From assembly GCA_001632435.1 (NCBI GenBank), contig KV424018.1, forward strand, positions 1 to 23,679: a DNA stretch of 23,679 bases. Direction: 5' to 3'. The position numbers were made by a program, and so were the translations under genes. This document shows positions 1 through 10,062 of the stretch, piece by piece (position 1 is the stretch's first letter; each line of letters starts with the position of its first letter). Origin of the DNA: Calocera cornea HHB12733 (taxonomy: Eukaryota > Basidiomycota > Dacrymycetes > Dacrymycetales > Dacrymycetaceae). The notes below the pieces were generated by a model. It did no database searches. It was not told the origin of the DNA and worked only from the letters and a program-made list of their open reading frames with translations.

Positions 1-69
1 TAAAAGGACAATGGTTGCGAGCATTGTCAGCAACCAGCAGCCCGGTGCCATGCCTGATAATGCCTTGCG

Positions 70-137
70 GCGACCCCTGCAAGGGTCGCGGCAATTATGG
101 CCCTTAGAGGGCAGATAAGCCCTTATCAGGGCTTATC
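70..137. repeat. Cluster of three short GC-rich hairpins
   Basis: Three consecutive perfect inverted repeats lie within 70 bases. GCGACCC (70-76) pairs with GGGTCGC (83-89) across a 6-base loop. GCCC (100-103) pairs with GGGC (109-112). GATAAGCCC (114-122) pairs with GGGCTTATC (129-137) across a 6-base loop. All follow the pattern xxxCCC-loop-GGGxxx. The last is followed by a T-run at 149-153, but nothing upstream shows a gene they would terminate. I infer structured intergenic repeats rather than a terminator. Confidence 0.6.
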
Positions 138-220
138 TACTTCGGCCCTTTTTAGTGATGTGGCCCTCCGCCCCTACACCGTCAGCGGCACGCCCCTTGT
201 TTCGTAACTCGGCTTTAAGG

Positions 221-812
221 GCTGCTTCCGCTAAATTTTTCTTCTCCGCTATAACAATTGCCTCCGCTGCAGAAGCTGCATCCGCTGTCCACTTTTCCTC
301 CGCTATCAGGTTTGCCTCCGCTTCCACGCTTGTCGCCGACATAATATCTACCTCCGCTAAAGTGTCGCTTCCGCTGTATCATTCACGCGAAGTTGCTTCC
401 GCTGTAGAATCTGTTTCCGCCCAAAACTTAGACATTTGCTTCCCCCATATCATTTACCTCCGTTTTATGATCTATCTCAGCTACCCAAACTCCAAGGAAA
501 GAGATAGGTACATTTGCTCCTGGTTGAGTGTCTTTGCTTAAGATTTTTGGGGGATATTTGCTTCCACGATAAACCATTTACTTCCACCAAGGAGGGTACC
601 CGAACAAAGACCGGCGGAACTAAAGCTAGCGGAAACAATTTTGCCACACGGAAACAAATCACTGCAAATCCGGAAGCAAGGGCACCACACAAGGAAGTAA
701 ATACACCCGACGGGATGCAAATCAGCTTCTCTCTTTTCTTCCGTCTTAGGTCCTCTTGTTTCCGTTGTCGAGTCCTTTCCTACCGTTCCGTCATCTCTTT
801 GCTCCCGCTTCT
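221..812. repeat. 18-bp-period degenerate array, copy 1 (TTTGCTTCCGCT core)
   Basis: TCCGCT or close variants recur at 227, 245, 263, 281, 299, 317, 353, 370, 398 and 416, then at 441, 459 and 477. Most spacings are exactly 18 bases, with one of 36 and slips of 17, 25 and 28. Bases before the core are usually TTTGCT or similar; bases after it vary. From about 610 to 720 the units reverse (GCGGAA-type cores near 614, 629, 648, 670, 691, 714, spacing 15-23). Looser forward units resume at 740-803. The block ends about 110 bases before the IND1 start codon. An open frame at 155-541 would encode a crude hexapeptide repeat, but spacing slips make coding unlikely. Confidence 0.8.
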
Positions 813-924
813 GGCTGGGATTGGGTCCGCGTGTCCGCGACGTGCCTGCGATACCAGAAACAACATGACTCTTGCTTGAGAGGGACCGCCGTATTTGTGC
901 CCGCGTGTCTTGAAACCGCGCCTC

Positions 925-2236
925 ATGTGGCCCACATGCATACGACGAACTGCTCATACGGACCACAACATCTGCTCTCGCTCTCTATGGACATCTGCAA
1001 CACGCAATATCCACAACCCGCTTGTAGGTACTTGGTTTGACACGCGCATACCCATGATGATGAGCATGATAGGGAATCCCCGAGAGTTCGTCGAAACCGC
1101 GAACAGCTAGCCACGGGGTACCGAGTGGACGTAGTGGACTCCCCGAGAAACGTCGCATTCCATATGTCTCCAGAGTCATCGCTGTGTCCAGTGCCAAAGG
1201 TGGAGTAGGAAAGAGTACCATTGCTGGTGAATGTTGTCTTGTCTGTTCTTTGGGCCCCTGCTCAGAGTAGTCTTCATAGTCAACCTAGCCCTAACCTTCC
1301 AAAGTGCATTATCCACGCCACGGCGACCCGCCAGAATTGGCCTGCTAGACCTTGACGTTTTCGGTCCTTCCGTGCCGAAGCTACTGGGTCTTGAACATGC
1401 CGGACAGCCCCAATTATCAGCCGACAGGAAGATTCTTCCATTGCAGTCGCAAGGCATATATGCCATGTCGATGGGCTTCCTTCTGCCTTCAGCATTCCCG
1501 GATGGCACCAACAAACCTGATGTTGCTGTGGTATGGAGGGGTGCCATGGTCCAAAAAGCAGTTCAGCAACTTTTGCTCGATGTGGACTGGCGCACCGGTA
1601 ATCGTCTGTAATGTGGAAGCATGGTGCTGCTGCTAACGTCCGGGATAGATGATGACCAGAATCTGGACCTCCTCGTGATAGACATGCCTCCTGGAACAGG
1701 AGATGTGCAGTTAACTCTGGGCCAGCTGGTGAACGTAGATGGTATGTATCCAAGACTGTAACTAAGGGCACGATGGCTCAAGCGCTGGCTCCTGTAGGCG
1801 CTGTCATTGTCAGCACTCCGCAGGAGCTGGCATTGGCAGATACCCGTAAAGGTGTTGTCATGTTTCGCAAAGTTGATGTGCCGGTACGAGTCCCTGTCTC
1901 ACGGCTCTGAAAGGCTCTCAGCTCCTAATCGGTTGTCAGATCCTCGGTATGGTGCTCAACTATGCCTATTTCACTTGTCCAAGCTGTGAAGAAAAGCACA
2001 ACATCTTTGGTTCCTCGTCCGCGTTCTACAAATCAGCCAGCGATTTGCAAGTGCCTGTACTCGGGGAACTTCCAATCATTCCGGGTGTCAGCCAAGGGGC
2101 AGATAAGGGTCGACAAGTTTGCGGCCCCAGCTGGCGCGAGCAAGATGATCCCACCGGAGCGGAGCGTAGTATCCGTAAGATAATGGCGGATGTTGGGGCT
2201 GAGATATGGGAACGGCTGAACGAAACTCGTTCTTGA
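925..2236 (+). CDS. IND1: Mitochondrial iron-sulfur protein Ind1/NUBPL (complex I assembly, P-loop ATPase)
   Basis: Exons 925-1023, 1073-1226, 1280-1597, 1649-1741, 1798-1883 and 1940-2236 join into 348 residues. Ind1/NUBPL is a Mrp/Nbp35-family P-loop NTPase of the mitochondrial matrix that helps put Fe-S clusters into respiratory complex I. The deviant Walker A KGGVGKST (residues 75-82) is complete. [10 protein letters not shown], the switch motif [15 protein letters not shown] and the cluster-binding CPSC (about 263-266, in [15 protein letters not shown]) follow in family order. The N-terminus is rich in R, S, T and H with no acidic residue before NHNIC, as in a matrix-targeting presequence. 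An HNPLGIP motif appears only when the 49-base first intron is removed. I chose the ATG at 925; a TTG upstream is not a likely fungal start. The tail after about residue 300 is divergent. It converges on the minus-strand gene, with 151 bases between the stop codons. Confidence 0.9.
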
Positions 2237-2387
2237 CGTGGGCCATGCCTGCGTTGCAGAGGTGTTACAGGTATTGTATATTGCAGGTTGATGAGTGTGC
2301 GAAGGTGTCACGTAGACATTACAGTTCAAGGACTACGATATGGAATCCTCCAGTCCTTCGTCGTACAACCAGGACATTCTGTCGTCG

Positions 2388-3974
2388 TTACTCCAGTCCA
2401 AATCCCTCGAAGTCCAGGAAGCCCTCTCCGGCGTCAGCATCCATCTTCCTGAGAACCTGTACCTCCACGATCCATCGTGTTTGGTGCATCTCAGCTTCTG
2501 CGTCATCCATATCGTCCTTGTCGCCGGCTCCCTCCTGGTCTGACGGTATCAAATGATCGACTTGCTGAGTTTTCTCATATTCCGACTTTTTCGGACCAGT
2601 ATCGGCAGGAGGCCGAGCCAACGCGATCTCAACCGGTGAAAGCGGCATTACGGGCGCTTCCAGCCCAGATTTGATAAAACCATTCTCATCCAATGAAGGG
2701 ATAGTGGCCGCAGATTCTTTTGTGACCGTTGTGACGGCTCCCTCGGATGTCTGCGGGTGCCCAAACAGCCCTTTGCCTCGTTCGCGTGCAGCATCCCTCT
2801 TCATTCGCTTCGCCATAGCTTTCAGTAAAGGATCGCCTCTTGGCTGAGAGATTTGTCTCGGTTTGCGTGGTATCGGAAGCACCTCACTGGCGAGCGATGT
2901 TGTTGATGAGATTGCAAGCAACGAAGTCGATTGTGCTGCCGATGCTATCGACGCTGTGGAAGCGGTGTCTGATCCCGAGCTCGACGACTCATCATCTGGC
3001 AGTGCGATGTTGTCAGATAATGGTGATCGCTGCACAGAACCAGGGACTTTGGCCACGCCGAGAGGATTTGGATGGCTGCCTGCCAATGTTTCACGCTTCT
3101 TCAGTTTGATCGCGAGCTTCTTATCCCTTCTGCTCTTGGCCTCGATGGCGTCGTCTCTGGCCACCCCCGAGGCGGTGACGGCATTCTCCCACTCTCGGCC
3201 AACGGGATGATTGTATTTCCCATGCCTTTTGCTCGACATCGCCTTGCTCGCGCCTTTCTCTGCGTCCGCCGCTGGAATAGGAATCTGGATGGCGCGTACC
3301 CGGCCCGCGCCTTCGATGCGTCCTCTTAGAACAGGGACTTCGATCGCCCGAGAGATCAGGACCGTTGCGCCGAGTTCATCTGCCATTCGCTCGAGAGTCT
3401 CCAGTGACTCCGCAAGCTCGCCCTGCGTAAGCCCGACGAGCTGGCCAGAGTCGGCGACGCCGATCTCGTAGATCGCCTGGCCCCCACCCTCCAGCAGGCG
3501 CCATTTGAGTTGTGTCACGAGGCGAGCGAAACGATCGGGAGTGGGCGCGATCAATTTGAGCTACATCCGCACATCAGTGGACCATCGCATCAGAGAACAC
3601 TAGCGACGAGCCTTGTACTCGATATTTCCTTCCTCGACCTCGGGAACGAGCCGGGGCATTATCATGACTTCGCTGCCCGCGTATCCACTGCTTCTTCGCC
3701 TGCCCCAGCCGAGAGAATCGGCGTCCTCATCTCCCACTGAAGGGGAGATGCTGAGGGAGCTGAATGAACTGGACAAGCTCTGGCTGAGCTTGTCACTAAA
3801 CGCGCCGAGAGCGGCGTTCAGGTCGAGCGGCTCGATCTGCGGTGAGGGCGTCTCATCACTGGACTTGGGACGGAGGGCGCGTGGGGAGGGAGAGTTGGTG
3901 TGGCTGAGGGAGGGAGAGAGGGCGAGCCAGGGCGACGGCATGCGTGGTGACTCGGACGGGTCTTCGCCAAACAT
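2388..3974 (-). CDS. GTPBP1/GTPBP2 N-domain protein lacking a GTPase domain
   Basis: Exons 3974-3612 and 3560-2388 (minus strand) give 511 residues. The first 115 are serine/proline-rich and probably disordered. Residues about 117-190 resemble the N-terminal region of GTPBP1/GTPBP2 GTPases: EGNIEYK-LKL, then LVTQLKWRLLEGGGQAIYEIGV, GLTQGELAESLETLERMADELGA and IEVPV. No Walker A, DxxG or NKxD motif follows. Instead there is a basic, low-complexity middle (KSRRDKKLAIKLKKRE) and a C-terminus IVEVQVLRKMDADAGEGFLDFEGF. From memory, basidiomycete genomes hold proteins with this head and tail, often labelled 'GTP binding protein 2', so it appears to be a complete member of that family and not a truncation. 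Function is unknown. The only intron (3611-3561) seems to start with GC rather than GT. Confidence 0.72.
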
Positions 3975-4635
3975 AGCGTTACGTCAATGCGGGCGATGCC
4001 TCGCGACTTGCGCGTTAGTAGCTGGTGAGTGCAGTTGTACAGTGGTGTTGATGTTGCTAATATGGGGTGCGGTTCGAGGTGCTTCGCGCAGGTGTGTGGT
4101 GTGACTTGGTGCGGGGAACGGGTGATGCCCAGTTGAGAATGCTTTGTTCCGTATGAGTGTGTTGCGTGGTTGTACAGTGCACGTCCGTAAATGCAATGCG
4201 CGCCTTAGGCGGCTATTCGGGTGATCATGGCTATTCTTCTACGTGGCGAACATTGATAGAGTGGGAAGGGGGAGAGCGAGCCAGGATCGACTGACTGAGG
4301 GGTATTATGTACGTGCAGGGTTAGCAGGGTTGCCGGCGTACGACTCGATATGACCTCAGCCGAGTCAGGGAACACTTCCGCAGCTACCAGCTGGACCGGA
4401 GCCGAGCACGGAGTGAGCCACTTGGTATCAACTGACTAGAGGCCATAACCCTGCTTTTCACCCAATACCCGATACCCGCCGTTGCGCGCTTTCGCTGCGC
4501 TCGGCGGCCCGCGAGGCACTTTGCTTGAGGACTTCCCGAGTTTCGTGACAATCGTTCAGCGCTCGACAGCAGAGCACATATCTTAGAAATATACCTCCGT
4601 GTCGAGCTCGTCTAAAGGAGTCCTTCCTTCATTTC
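3975..4635. other. Gene-free intergenic stretch upstream of the GTPBP1-like gene
   Basis: No convincing gene in either strand. The part next to 3974 is the likely 5' UTR and promoter of the minus-strand gene. It contains several GTGTG-rich stretches, but I see no clear TATA or CCAAT box. Open frames here are short, without recognisable protein motifs. UTP22, the next gene to the right, is over 2 kb away, so the two divergent genes do not share a compact promoter. Confidence 0.5.
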
Positions 4636-5270
4636 GGCTCCGACTTTGGGATGCTTCTGCTCCCGCAGGGGTACTTGCTTCCAGTTCCAGCTTTGCTTCC
4701 GCATCTAGTGTACTTCCGGTTGGATATTTGTCTCCGCCACATAATTGTCTCCGCTGTGATATCTGTTTCCGCTGCTGAACTTGCTTCCCGGTAGCATGCA
4801 CTTCTTCTGGAGTAGTTAATTCCATTGTTTGCTTCCGTTACTATTGTTTGTTCCCCCTGTACAAATTGGTTCCCCTATATCATAGAGTTCTGCTACACAG
4901 TCCTTGCTTCCACTATCCACTTTGCTTCTGGTAGCTACTATGCTTCCGCGAAATCGTCTACTTCCACGGTATTTCTTTAATTCCGCGAGCTCATATGCTC
5001 CCGCTATTTAGTTTGCCTCCGTGCAGCATTTGCTCCCGTTTTAATTCTGTTTCCGCTTGGCTGTTTTATTCCGTTAGCAGCTTTACCTCCGCTACCTATC
5101 TTACTTCCACTATTGAATGTGCTTCCGCGGGTCATTTGCATCCGCCTTTTTCCTGCTGCATTATGTGCTTCCGCCCAATGTGTGCTTCCGCTATACTATG
5201 TGCTGCCGAGGGGATTATTGTTGCATCCATGGGAGCCGCCATAACTACGTGTGCTTCCGCTTGGGGCCGA
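4636..5270 (+). repeat. 18-bp-period degenerate array, copy 2 (longest)
   Basis: TCCGCT-type cores recur for over 500 bases: 4698, 4715, 4733, 4750, 4768, 4786, then 4834, 4852, 4871, 4889, 4909, 4927, 4945, 4963, 4982, 4999, 5018, 5034, 5052, 5070, 5088, 5106, 5124, 5141, 5170 and 5187. Nearly all spacings are 16-20, with 18 the commonest. The best units read TTTGCTTCCGCT followed by about six variable bases. Core variants include TCCACT, TCCCCT, TCTGGT and TCCGTT. Individual units are highly diverged while the period holds, which differs from a recently expanded minisatellite. Confidence 0.85.
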
Positions 5271-5451
5271 GTTAAATGTTCGCTAGCCAAGTACAGTACT
5301 TTACAGCCAACGCCCGGAGCAATGCCAAGATCCTGGCTGTCCGCAAAGTGCCTCCATCACTGAGCGACTTTTTAGGCTCTTCCGTGTAAATGATCTGTGT
5401 TACGTCCTACGGCAGACAGTGAACATGACGGTTCCAATAACCGTTTCGACC

Positions 5452-5600
5452 AATGACATTGTCAGCGGCAGGTGCAAGTGTCGGATTCAACGACACTTTC
5501 GATCAACGACATTGCCAACGGCGGTGCAAGTTACGGTCCCAACGACAATGCAAATGACGGTTCGAAGGACAGCTTAAACCAACCACAATGCCAACGGCAA
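5452..5600. repeat. Diverged direct repeat, about 53-bp period
   Basis: The segment at 5452-5494 is repeated with changes at 5505-5546. Both run AA(T/C)GACATTG, then a CAGCGGC or CAACGGC block, then GGTGCAAGT and an AACGACA tail. Fragments of the same unit (ACGACAATG, CAATGCCAACGGC, GACGGTT) continue to about 5600. It differs in sequence from the 18-bp array that surrounds it. I see no reading frame or known element in it. Confidence 0.55.
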
Positions 5601-5659
5601 CAATGACACCGACGGTTTTGCCGCGGTTACGAGAACGCATACTGTACTTATGTGGGGTA

Positions 5660-5916
5660 CAGTTGCTCCCGTTTGAGCCCGAGCGGAAGTAAACACCGGC
5701 GCGGAGGCAATAGGCACGGCGCAGAAGCAAACACCTCAAGCGGCAGCAGAAGGGTTCAAAGAGGGAGCAAAGATGCTCTGAAGCAGAAGCAGAAACCTCC
5801 CCAATTTGAGCAAAGCAGACCCCAATGGCAGAACACCCCCAACCCAGCAACAAGACAGCCGAAAGCTTCCGTTATGGGCGAGGTTGCTTCCGTTTCAAGT
5901 TCTATTTGCATCCGCT
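5660..5916. repeat. Reverse-oriented and terminal units of array copy 2
   Basis: From about 5684 to 5800 the core appears reverse-complemented: GCGGAAGTAAA (5684), GCGGAGGCAA (5701), GCAGAAGCAAA (5721), then looser GGAGCAAAG and GAAGCAGAAGCAG copies. Forward units return at 5868 (GCTTCCGTT), 5889 (TTGCTTCCGTTT) and 5911 (TTTGCATCCGCT). The last forward unit lies about 140 bases before the UTP22 start codon, so the array reaches into the likely promoter. Confidence 0.65.
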
Positions 5917-5982
5917 GAGCCACCTTCGGGGCTCTTACGCAAATTGACGTGATGCCAGCCAGGGCCCAGCAGGCCCAATTTC

Positions 5983-5995
5983 ACGCGCGCGAAAA
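5983..5995. promoter_or_regulatory. Possible E2F/MBF-like site upstream of UTP22
   Basis: ACGCGCGCGAAAA contains overlapping ACGCG and GCGCGAAA cores, which resemble fungal MBF (MluI cell-cycle box) or E2F-type sites. It is 64 bases before the UTP22 ATG. This is a short-motif match only, so confidence is low. Confidence 0.25.
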
Positions 5996-6058
5996 GTTGG
6001 GCAAGGGTCCTCGTCCTAGTGCAGACGACACCAAGTCCCCCTTCTTCGACCTATCACT

Positions 6059-9000
6059 ATGGTCGCTGCCAAGAGAAAGAGACCGGCACAGGATGATGGC
6101 GAATTCGCAGGAAGAGGAATCAAGGTCAGCTGGTGTGCATGACGGTGCGTTTTTGCGTGCTGATTCGACTGCAGTCTGCGCTGCGTCAGGCGAAGCCCCA
6201 ACGTCTGGTCACACTTGAACAACTGGAAGAATTTGACCAAGGAGAGGAGCCATTCAGCAGCATGATGGATGTTATCACGGTGGAAGAGGGAGAAGGCGAT
6301 GATGCGAATGGAGAAGATGAGGCGGATGAGACGGACGAGTTCGACGACGAGTTCGACGACGAGTTCGACGACGAGTTCACCTCGGAGCAGCAACCGCCTC
6401 GTACTGAGATGCAATCTCGGCGCGGCCCTACAACACAGGAGATGCAGCAGATACGCGAAGCCTCCGATCTCTTCAAGTCAAACACCTTCAAGCTCAAAAT
6501 GGACGCCTTCCTCCCCACTCTACGACCATCAGAGTCCAAAAAGGCCGCGATCACGTCGTTCCTGCATACGCTCCGCACTCACCTGCTCTCCCTGCCTGCT
6601 ATCCCTTCGACCCATCCACTGCAGGCACAAGCCCTCCCGCAGCTAAATGGAGTCCGCGTACCCTACCCCTTCCCCCGCCCGGCTCAGGAGGTCAATTGGA
6701 AGGTTCGCTTCGACCCGCCGGAAGATATGCAAGTGATCGGTAGCTGGGCGACCGGGACGGCTGTGGCCATCCCTGGCCGGAGCGGGAAGGGGAAGCGCGA
6801 GTGGGGCGTCGACCTCGGGATCGTCATGCCAGCCGCAATGTTCGAGAAGAAGGACTATCTCAATGCGAGGGTCTTCCATAAACGCGCATTTTACTTGGCC
6901 GTGGTCGCTGCGAGTCTTGTGAGAGACGAGCTGGGTGTGGACGCGAAGTTCGAGTGCCCGAGCGGGGACGAGAGGCAGACGAGGGTTGTTCTTCGAGCAA
7001 AGGATGGTATGGCACATTTTCCATCGTATGTCTCCTCTAACCTGTTGCTTCCCAGATCCAAATGCACCCTTTTCGTCAAGCTTTGCTGTTCACATCCACC
7101 TTCTGCTGCCGCGTGGAGATGCGTTCCCGTTCCCTGTATCACACCTTTCCCCTGGCCATGCATCGTTCCACACCTCCACAACGCCTTCACCGCCTACTCC
7201 ACGGTACAACGCCCTCGTCCTGTCCTTCTCACTGCCCCTAACGCTGCTGGTCGCCGTACATCAATTCACACAAGACATACCCTCATACAAGGACGCACTC
7301 GCTCTCCTACGGGCTTGGGCTAGCCGACGAGGGTTCGACCGCAGTGGGCGGGCCAGTGAACAGAGTGTGCTGGGCTTTGAAGGACGTGGCGCCTGGTGGG
7401 CGCTTCTACTCGGCGGTTGTGTCCAGGGCTGGGAGGAGGTTGGGGGACGCCTGCCTGGCTCAACGGCGGGGAAGTCCCGCCTTGCGCGGGGCATGAGCAG
7501 CTATCAGCTCTTCCGTGGTGTTCTCGACTTCCTTCACAGCTGGGACTGGAATCGGCCGCTTTTCATGAAGACGCGCAGCAGTGGTCAAGAGAGCGGTTTT
7601 CCCCTGCAAGAGTGGAAGCTGCACCACGAGTGCATCTTTGTGGAGAGCACCGGGCAAAGCAACATCCTCAACGGTGTGCCCAGATCATCCTTGCAGCTCC
7701 TCCAACAGGAAGCGCGCATCGCTATGAAAGTCCTCGACAACAAGATTGAGGACGCGTTTGACACCCTCTTTCTACGCGACGTTAGCCTCCCGTTGGCGCG
7801 GTTCGATGCGACATTACGCGTGGATACATCTGCCGCTTTGCCAATTGCGGACCTGCGCGCGTCTCAGTTGGACCATTCGTCCCAGATCAACGCCCTCGTA
7901 CATGCCATCCAATCAGCTACGACGCACGCCCTCGCCACGCGGGCGAAGACTGTCGCAGTCCTGCAGACCCCGCCCCCTGAATGGGAGCTGACGGCGGACC
8001 GACCTTTGTCGACCGCCACAATCGACATTGGCATTATCTTCGAGCCCGGTCAGTTTGCCAGGCTCGTCGACCACGGCCCGCCTGCAGACGACACTGAAGG
8101 TGCATCCGCTTTCCGAGAGTTCTGGGGGGACAAGTCCGAGCTCCGGAGGTTCAAAGATGGGAGCATCACAGAATGCGTCGTGTGGGACGCCGACTCACAC
8201 GAGGATCGAACGAACATTCCATCCCGGCTGGTGGCCTATATTCTAGGGCGACACTTCCGCATTGCCGCGAGCTCAATCACACTTTACCAGGCGATGTTCG
8301 ACCCGTTATTGCAGCTGCCAGCAAGTGCAGTGCAAGCCATCACCGGATCCTCCCCTAGCGACGTCAGCTTCAGGACTGTTCTTCAGACTTACGATCACCT
8401 AGTTCGCGAGCTGAAGGCGGTGCAAGACTTCCCTCTTTCTCTCCTGAACGTCACTGCGGCCGCTGATGGTCTCCGACACACGAGCACGTTTCCACCGCTT
8501 ATAGTGGACATATCTCGTGCATCTTCCCTTCCTGACTGCCTTAGATACATACCCGCACAGGAGATCATTCTTGAGTTTGAAGCATCTACGAAGTGGCCAG
8601 ACGATCTCGAAGCCGACCAGAAGATCAAACTTGCTTTCTTCGAAGAGATCGCTGAGAAGCTTAAGCAGCAACTAGCTGGTGCGCAGGTTAACGTCGCATT
8701 GGATCCTCCGCCTGCGTCGATGATTGAGGACAATTGTTACCTAGAGATCATCATGCCGAACGGCATCGCGTTCCACGCCAGAATCTACCACAACCGTGAA
8801 CGCACGCTTTTGGAGCGATCGATTGTGGACCGTGCAACATCCGAAAGCTCTCGCAAACAGGCAATAGGGGTCCTCCAACGGTTCAATACGCAATTCGTTG
8901 AAAAGCCCAGGCATCACGCAGCAATCGCGACGTTACACCACAAGTTCTCGGCGTATTCACAGACGGTAAGGTTAGCCAAGCGTTGGCTTTCCGCCCATCT

Positions 9001-10062
9001 ACTGGCATGTCATGTGCCTTCCGAGCTGGTAGAATTGGTGTGTGCACACCTATTTTTGTCTCCTGGACCCTTCAGCCCTCCTAGGAGTCTGTTCGATGCC
9101 TTCATACGACTCCTTCACTTGCTCGGCACGTGGAAGTGGACCCAAGATCCCTTGCTGGTGCCATTGTATGCGTCGAAGGATGCTGAAAACGACGATCGAA
9201 TCATTTTCCCTAAGGAGAAATGCGATGCTGCATTGGAGGCTTTCACGGCAGCCCGGTCAACGGATCCCAGCATGTCTAGCCGTGCGTGGTTCGTTGCGAC
9301 AGAGGAGGATATACATGGCCTGGCTTGGGGAAGGGATGCACCCTCGGCGCTGATCTGCCGCCGCATCACTCAGCTCGCGAAGACTTGCTATCGCTATGTC
9401 GAGGCCGCATTCGACGCCAACAGTCTACAAGCATACGTATGTCGCGTTGAACATTTAGTTCATGCATCCTCTGACCCTGCTGGATAGGCTCTGTTCTCCC
9501 CTTCTTATGAGGATTACGACTTCGTTTTGGATCTTGAGTCCACCATCGTTCCGACATTATACCAAGGGCTGCTCGCAGATGAGGAGATTTGGTTGACCAG
9601 GATGAAGTTCCGCAACCTACCTAGTCAAGAATTGTCCGTTTATGGACCTGCGGTCAGAGCCAATCTCGATCCCGCCGATCTTTTCTTCCGCGATCTTCAG
9701 GTACGTTGATGATATCGACGGGAGAAGTGAAGTTGACTCTGCATTAGCGCACATACGGCGATGCTTGCGTTTTCTTTTACAACCCGCTGGGAGGCACCAA
9801 GATCGCCGGCATTTGGAACCCTGCAGTTTTGAAACCCACCGCGTTCAAGGTATTGCTTGGCTATTCCAGCACACCGCACATTGTGGCGAAGGCCGACGGC
9901 ACGGTGAATGTGTCCCACAACGAGACGAGCACCTCGAAGCCTCTCGTCGCGTTGAACACGGACGCGCTTCTTAATGAGATTGCCGCCTTGGGTTGTGGTC
10001 TGATCACCGCGGTGTCTACAGCGCAGACACGGCATCCAGCTTCTCTTCCACCGCAATTGTAA
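6059..10062 (+). CDS. UTP22: Utp22/Nrap, small-subunit processome nucleolar protein
   Basis: Exons 6059-6124, 6175-7006, 7056-9436, 9488-9700 and 9748-10062 join to 1268 residues, about the length of yeast Utp22 and human NOL6. The protein is a nucleolar scaffold of the UTP-C module, needed for early 40S pre-rRNA processing; its nucleotidyltransferase-like folds are considered inactive. Visible landmarks: basic N-terminus AAKRKRP; acidic tract with four EFDD-type units; PPEDMQVIGSWATGTAV; FEKKDYLNARVFHKRAFYLA; TLLVAVHQFTQDIPSYKDALALLRAWASR; FREFWGDKSELRRFKDGSI; and near the end FYNPLGGTKIAGIWNP. These occur in family order. The start ATG at 6059 sits in a good context (ATCACTATGG) and its 66-base exon splices in frame onto SALRQAKPQ. 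The window's largest exon (2381 bases) is here. Confidence 0.93.
6334..6378 (+). repeat. 12-bp tandem repeat coding for an acidic tract in UTP22
   Basis: Three exact copies of GACGACGAGTTC follow a partial copy (GACGAGTTC), 45 bases in all. They encode a run of Asp-Asp-Glu-Phe units inside exon 2. Exact copies suggest recent slippage or expansion, so length may vary between strains. Confidence 0.9.

Noticed and set aside
895..924. An upstream start for IND1 at 895
   Set aside because: The codon is TTG, not ATG. The ATG at 925 gives a good presequence.
1028..1106. Alternative first intron of IND1 (GTACTT..ACAG)
   Set aside because: It also keeps a frame but deletes the [10 protein letters not shown] segment. 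The 1024-1072 intron preserves the HNPLGIP motif typical of the family.
4480..4525. A possible structured RNA from the GC-rich GCGCTTTCGCTGCGCTCGGC region
   Set aside because: It forms only a small imperfect hairpin and has no tRNA or snRNA features.
221..5270. CRISPR-like reading of the TTCCGC repeat blocks
   Set aside because: Units are only 18 bases and degenerate, have no constant repeat with unique spacers, and the genome is clearly eukaryotic.
6133..7323. A single 396-residue protein reading through 7007-7055
   Set aside because: The frame loses UTP22 homology after 7006, while a GT..CAG intron with a CTAAC branch site restores it in another frame.
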